From positions 1-9,066 of the forward strand of contig DAIDJC010000125.1 in assembly GCA_027451565.1 (NCBI GenBank): a DNA stretch of 9,066 nt. The letters run 5' to 3'. Below are positions 6,731 through 9,066 of this stretch, in pieces (the stretch's first letter is position 1; each line of letters starts with the position of its first letter). The stretch comes from Limisphaerales bacterium. GTDB lineage: Bacteria > Verrucomicrobiota > Verrucomicrobiia > Limisphaerales > UBA11358. The translations under genes and the position numbers were made by a program. The notes beneath the pieces were generated by a model, which worked only from the letters and a program-made list of their open reading frames with translations, was not told the DNA's origin and ran no database searches.

Positions 6731-8161
6731 ATGACTGCGCTTCGCTGGTCCATTACCGCCAGGCTTACCGTATTATACGCCCTGTCCGCCTTGGGCATGC
6801 TTCTCCTGGCCGCAGGGTTTTTACATTGGTCCCTGGTCGCCAATCTTCACCGGGAGGATGGCCAGTTTCTGGCGGATAAAATCAGTTTGCTGCGAACCAT
6901 CCTGGGTCAGAATGGACCCGGGACAGATTCCCTCCAGGAGGAGGTGGAATGGGAGACGGCCGCATTGCATTTCGCCAAATACTACGCCCGGATTTTGGAT
7001 GCCAATGGCCGCATTCTGATTGAGACCCCGGGCATGGGCGCCATTCTGCCCGCTTCTGTTTTCCCGGCGACACTCGCCCCGCCGCAGTATCAATCCGCAT
7101 TGGCCAGCAAAAGCTTCCACGGAGGGCAAAAGTTTATATTGCTTGCCGCGTCCGCAGACCCCGCGCTTCCTCATTCCCGCCTGATTCAGGTGGCTTTGGA
7201 TATTTCCCCGCAGGAAACCTTCCTCCAGAATTACAGGCGCAGTCTGGCGTGGGCGATTCTCTTTGGAGTGCTTTTTTCCGCTGTCACCGGCGCCTGGGTG
7301 GCCCGCCATGGCATGCGTCCCATTGCGGAACTGACCCGTCGCACGGACCGCATCAGTGCCAGCCAGTTGCATGAGCGTATCGCCTCCGATTCGTGGCCGC
7401 CTGAGCTGGAATCCCTGGCGCGGGGGTTTGACCGGATGCTGGATCGGCTTCAGGATTCTTTTGGGCGTCTCTCCAGGTTTTCAGGAGACCTCGCCCATGA
7501 GCTGCGCACCCCCATCAACAACCTCCGTGGTGAGGCTGGCGTGGCTTTGTCCCAGAGCCGCTCCCCGGAGGAATACCGCCGGATCATCGAGTCCAGCCTT
7601 GAGGAATACGCGCGTCTCTCCCGCCTGATTGACAACCTCCTGTTTTTGGCCCGTTCAGACAGTCCCACGGCCAGCATCTCCCGCCAGCCCTGCAACGCCA
7701 CTCTCGCAGTCCAGTCCCTGTTCGATTTCTATGAGGCCCTGGCCGAGGATCGCGGGGTCTCCCTCCGGTGCAGCGGCCATGTGGAGGTCTTCGCCGATCC
7801 CTTGCTGCTCCGGCAAGCCTTGAGCAACCTCGTTTCAAATGCCTTGAACCACACCTCGCGCGGGGGCACGGTGGAGGTGACCCTTGATGGCCAGCCGGAT
7901 GGTTCAAGCCGCATCCAAGTTTCCGATACGGGTTGTGGCATTCCTGAAATTCATTTGCCGCACGTTTTTGACCGGCTTTACCAGGCTGACCCATCAAGGT
8001 CTCGTTCATCCGACGGCGCCGGTTTGGGCCTGGCCATTGTCAAAACCATCATGACCCTTCACCAGGGAAAAGTTTCCGTGGAAAGCAAGGTGGGCCTGGG
8101 ATCCTCGTTTGCACTCCATTTTCCAGCCGTTGCCTCCCGCACGAACCATTCTCCTTCCTGA
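6731..8161 (+). CDS. cusS: Heavy-metal sensor histidine kinase (CusS-like)
   Basis: This 476-residue inner-membrane sensor is the partner of the adjacent regulator. TM1 spans about 12-34, a periplasmic sensor domain 35-168, TM2 about 169-191, HAMP 190-243, HisKA around His256 in DLAHELRTPINNLRGE, and HATPase_c to about 470, with N-box Asn370, G1 DTGCGI (399-404) and G2 GAGLGLAI (429-436). The N-terminus (SITARLTVLYALSALGMLLLAAGFLHWSL), the HREDGQFLADK segment after TM1 and the H-box surroundings are typical of the CusS/CopS/PcoS/SilS family, which responds to periplasmic copper or silver. The start is set by GGAGGA eight bases upstream, one base after the regulator's stop, so the pair is surely co-transcribed. 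The stop (8159-8161) lies inside the cop-box palindrome of the next gene. Metal identity cannot be proved from the sensor domain alone. Confidence 0.94.
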   Translation: MTALRWSITARLTVLYALSALGMLLLAAGFLHWSLVANLHREDGQFLADKISLLRTILGQNGPGTDSLQEEVEWETAALHFAKYYARILDANGRILIETPGMGAILPASVFPATLAPPQYQSALASKSFHGGQKFILLAASADPALPHSRLIQVALDISPQETFLQNYRRSLAWAILFGVLFSAVTGAWVARHGMRPIAELTRRTDRISASQLHERIASDSWPPELESLARGFDRMLDRLQDSFGRLSRFSGDLAHELRTPINNLRGEAGVALSQSRSPEEYRRIIESSLEEYARLSRLIDNLLFLARSDSPTASISRQPCNATLAVQSLFDFYEALAEDRGVSLRCSGHVEVFADPLLLRQALSNLVSNALNHTSRGGTVEVTLDGQPDGSSRIQVSDTGCGIPEIHLPHVFDRLYQADPSRSRSSDGAGLGLAIVKTIMTLHQGKVSVESKVGLGSSFALHFPAVASRTNHSPS

Positions 8162-8174
8162 CAAAATTGTCAGG
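8157..8174. promoter_or_regulatory. CusR/PcoR-type cop box operator
   Basis: CCTGACAA-AA-TTGTCAGG is an inverted repeat with perfect 8-bp arms and a 2-base centre. Its inner part, TGACAA-NN-TTGTCA, matches all 12 specified bases of the core of the copper-responsive box bound by CusR and PcoR in E. coli (published consensus AAAATGACAA-NN-TTGTCATTTT). The flanks differ (CC/GG in place of AAAA/TTTT). It sits 48 bases before the adaptor start and begins inside the sensor gene. The match of site to encoded regulator makes activation of the downstream efflux operon the likely role. It lacks a following T run, so it is not an intrinsic terminator. Confidence 0.75.
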
Positions 8175-8184
8175 TTCCAGTCAG

Positions 8185-8194
8185 CTTCCTGACA
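8185..8194 (+). repeat. Extra copy of the cop-box half-site
   Basis: CTTCCTGACA at 8185-8194 repeats the ten bases at 8154-8163 exactly, 31 bp further on, which is close to three helical turns. It includes the CCTGACA half-arm of the operator but has no inverted partner. OmpR-family regulators often bind repeated half-sites, so this could be an auxiliary site. Confidence 0.35.
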
Positions 8195-8203
8195 GGATGG
8201 CTC

Positions 8204-8212
8204 TGCTAAAGT
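8204..8212 (+). promoter_or_regulatory. Candidate extended -10 for the efflux gene
   Basis: TGC-TAAAGT has the TGN extension and a 4 of 6 match to TATAAT. No good -35 lies at the proper distance, as expected for a promoter that needs an activator. Transcription would start near 8219-8220, leaving almost no leader before the ATG at 8222, with the cop box centred roughly 54 bases upstream of that point. Confidence 0.35.
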
Positions 8213-8221
8213 GACGGGGTC

Positions 8222-9066
8222 ATGTCATGGTATTACCTTCTTAACCCTCTTTTTTGGCGGCGGAAAACCGCCCAAAGTGGTCGTTTAGGCCTGGTCACTC
8301 TAGCCCTGGCGCTGCCCGGGCTTGTGGCCCTGGTCCTTCCTGTGCCACTCCGTGCGGATGATCCCACGCCCGGCGCCAATTCAGGCAGCCCGCCATCCGC
8401 ATCTGCCGTCACAGCCGGATCCGAGTGGGTCACTAACCAATTCACGGCCTTTGCGCAGGTGGCGCCAACCGCCGTTCTGCCATTGCGTGCCGCCCAGACC
8501 GGCGTGGTCCAAAATCTCTGCGCCGTCCCGGGTTCCAGCGTGCTTTCAAACCAGGCAATTGCCTCGCTCGAAGGTCCGGAAATCAAGGCGCTTCTTGAAC
8601 AGGCCGCCTCGGAGCTGGCCGGCGCCCAAACCAATTTTATTAATGCGTCAATGGACCTCAAAATCCAGCAGCAACAACTGGCGTCACACTTGGCCACCCG
8701 CCAGACCTTGGCCCAATCCGGGGCAAACCTTGCCCAGGCGCAGTCCGCCCTGGCCCTGGCCAGGGCGCACCTGGACCAGTTGCGCCAGATGGTCATTATG
8801 CGCTCGCCCGTGGATGGCTCGGTGCTTTCGGTGTCTGTCGCCAATGGAGAGAGAGTGAACCCGGGGGACCCTCTTGTGGTGATTCAACCGGCAGGCAGTC
8901 TGTGGCTCTCCGCCGCCTTCCATGGCGCTGACGCCCCGCTCATCCACGTGGGAATGACAGGTGTCTTTTTTCCAGATGACCATGCCGACCCCGTGCCAGT
9001 GACTTTGTCTTCCGTTGCTTCCTCCCTTGCCCCGGATGGCGGCCTGGCGACCGGTGCCAGGCCCTC
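8222..9066 (+). CDS. RND efflux periplasmic adaptor (membrane fusion protein), 3'-truncated
   Basis: The frame is open from ATG 8222 to the right edge, giving 281 complete codons. In RND pumps the membrane fusion protein links the inner-membrane transporter to the outer-membrane channel. The N-terminus has WRRK at 12-15, a hydrophobic core at about 24-42 and a plausible signal cleavage at LRA-DD (after Ala45). The first half of the barrel-sandwich (lipoyl-like) domain is near 84-110 (RAAQTGVV at 89-96), an Ala/Gln/Leu-rich alpha-hairpin near 115-190, and the second lipoyl half starts at MRSPVDGSVLSV (193 on), followed by the start of a beta-barrel. The mature N-terminus is short and shows no Met/His cluster like that which binds Cu(I) in E. 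coli CusB. The start lacks a clear ribosome site (only GGGG at 8216-8219). Its position behind the sensor/regulator pair and the cop box supports heavy-metal efflux; an HlyD-like adaptor of another exporter cannot be excluded. Confidence 0.85.
   Translation, partial: MSWYYLLNPLFWRRKTAQSGRLGLVTLALALPGLVALVLPVPLRADDPTPGANSGSPPSASAVTAGSEWVTNQFTAFAQVAPTAVLPLRAAQTGVVQNLCAVPGSSVLSNQAIASLEGPEIKALLEQAASELAGAQTNFINASMDLKIQQQQLASHLATRQTLAQSGANLAQAQSALALARAHLDQLRQMVIMRSPVDGSVLSVSVANGERVNPGDPLVVIQPAGSLWLSAAFHGADAPLIHVGMTGVFFPDDHADPVPVTLSSVASSLAPDGGLATGARP

Noticed and set aside
8157..8174. The palindrome as a transcription terminator of the sensor gene
   Set aside because: It is not followed by a T run, its centre is AT-rich, and it matches a known operator for the encoded regulator family.
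8233..8858. Open frames of 203 codons (minus strand) and 178 codons (plus, another frame) over the adaptor gene
   Set aside because: The frame from 8222 to the edge has a signal peptide, lipoyl halves and a hairpin of the adaptor family. The other two frames are Arg/Pro/Trp-rich shadows with no domain.
1..9066. CRISPR arrays, tRNA or rRNA genes, insertion sequences
   Set aside because: No regularly spaced repeats, no cloverleaf-like segments, no transposase motifs and no paired terminal repeats were seen on either strand.

Overview
The window is a single-strand (+) run of signal-transduction genes that ends in the first part of an efflux gene. It suggests a free-living Gram-negative bacterium with moderately high GC: the last gene encodes a periplasmic adaptor of the RND efflux type, which implies an outer membrane. 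The lineage cannot be fixed from the sequence. Most starts lack a clear Shine-Dalgarno sequence.

Region 1 (1-193) holds a possible C-terminal tail of an upstream gene, ending at a stop at 61-63. A leader follows with a promoter-like TTGACA / CATAAT pair, a perfect 6-bp inverted repeat, and an 11-codon mini-ORF whose stop overlaps the start of the first kinase gene.

Region 2 (194-5936) is a tightly packed three-gene cassette in which both junctions are 4-bp ATGA overlaps. It encodes a soluble PAS-GAF-PAS-PAS histidine kinase, a stand-alone receiver protein, and a large soluble hybrid kinase (REC-PAS-PAS-PAS-HisKA-HATPase-REC). Together they carry two kinase cores and three receiver domains. 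There is no Hpt domain and no DNA-binding output, so the final target lies outside the window or is reached through protein contacts.

Region 3 (6058-9066, running off the right edge) is a heavy-metal-type module: an OmpR-family response regulator and a membrane sensor kinase of the CusR/CusS (CopRS, PcoRS, SilRS) family, then a truncated membrane fusion protein. The sensor gene's stop codon lies inside a palindrome, CCTGACAA-AA-TTGTCAGG (8157-8174). Its core, TGACAA-NN-TTGTCA, matches the CusR/PcoR 'cop box' known from enterobacteria. An extended -10-like element follows just before the adaptor start. The simplest reading is that the sensor detects periplasmic metal, most likely Cu(I) or Ag(I), and the phosphorylated regulator binds the palindrome and switches on the efflux operon that begins at 8222.

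Nothing here looks like a wholly new system. The points most worth following up are the cop box, a weaker 10-of-12 match to the same box over the -35 of the kinase cassette, and the split-hybrid design of that cassette.
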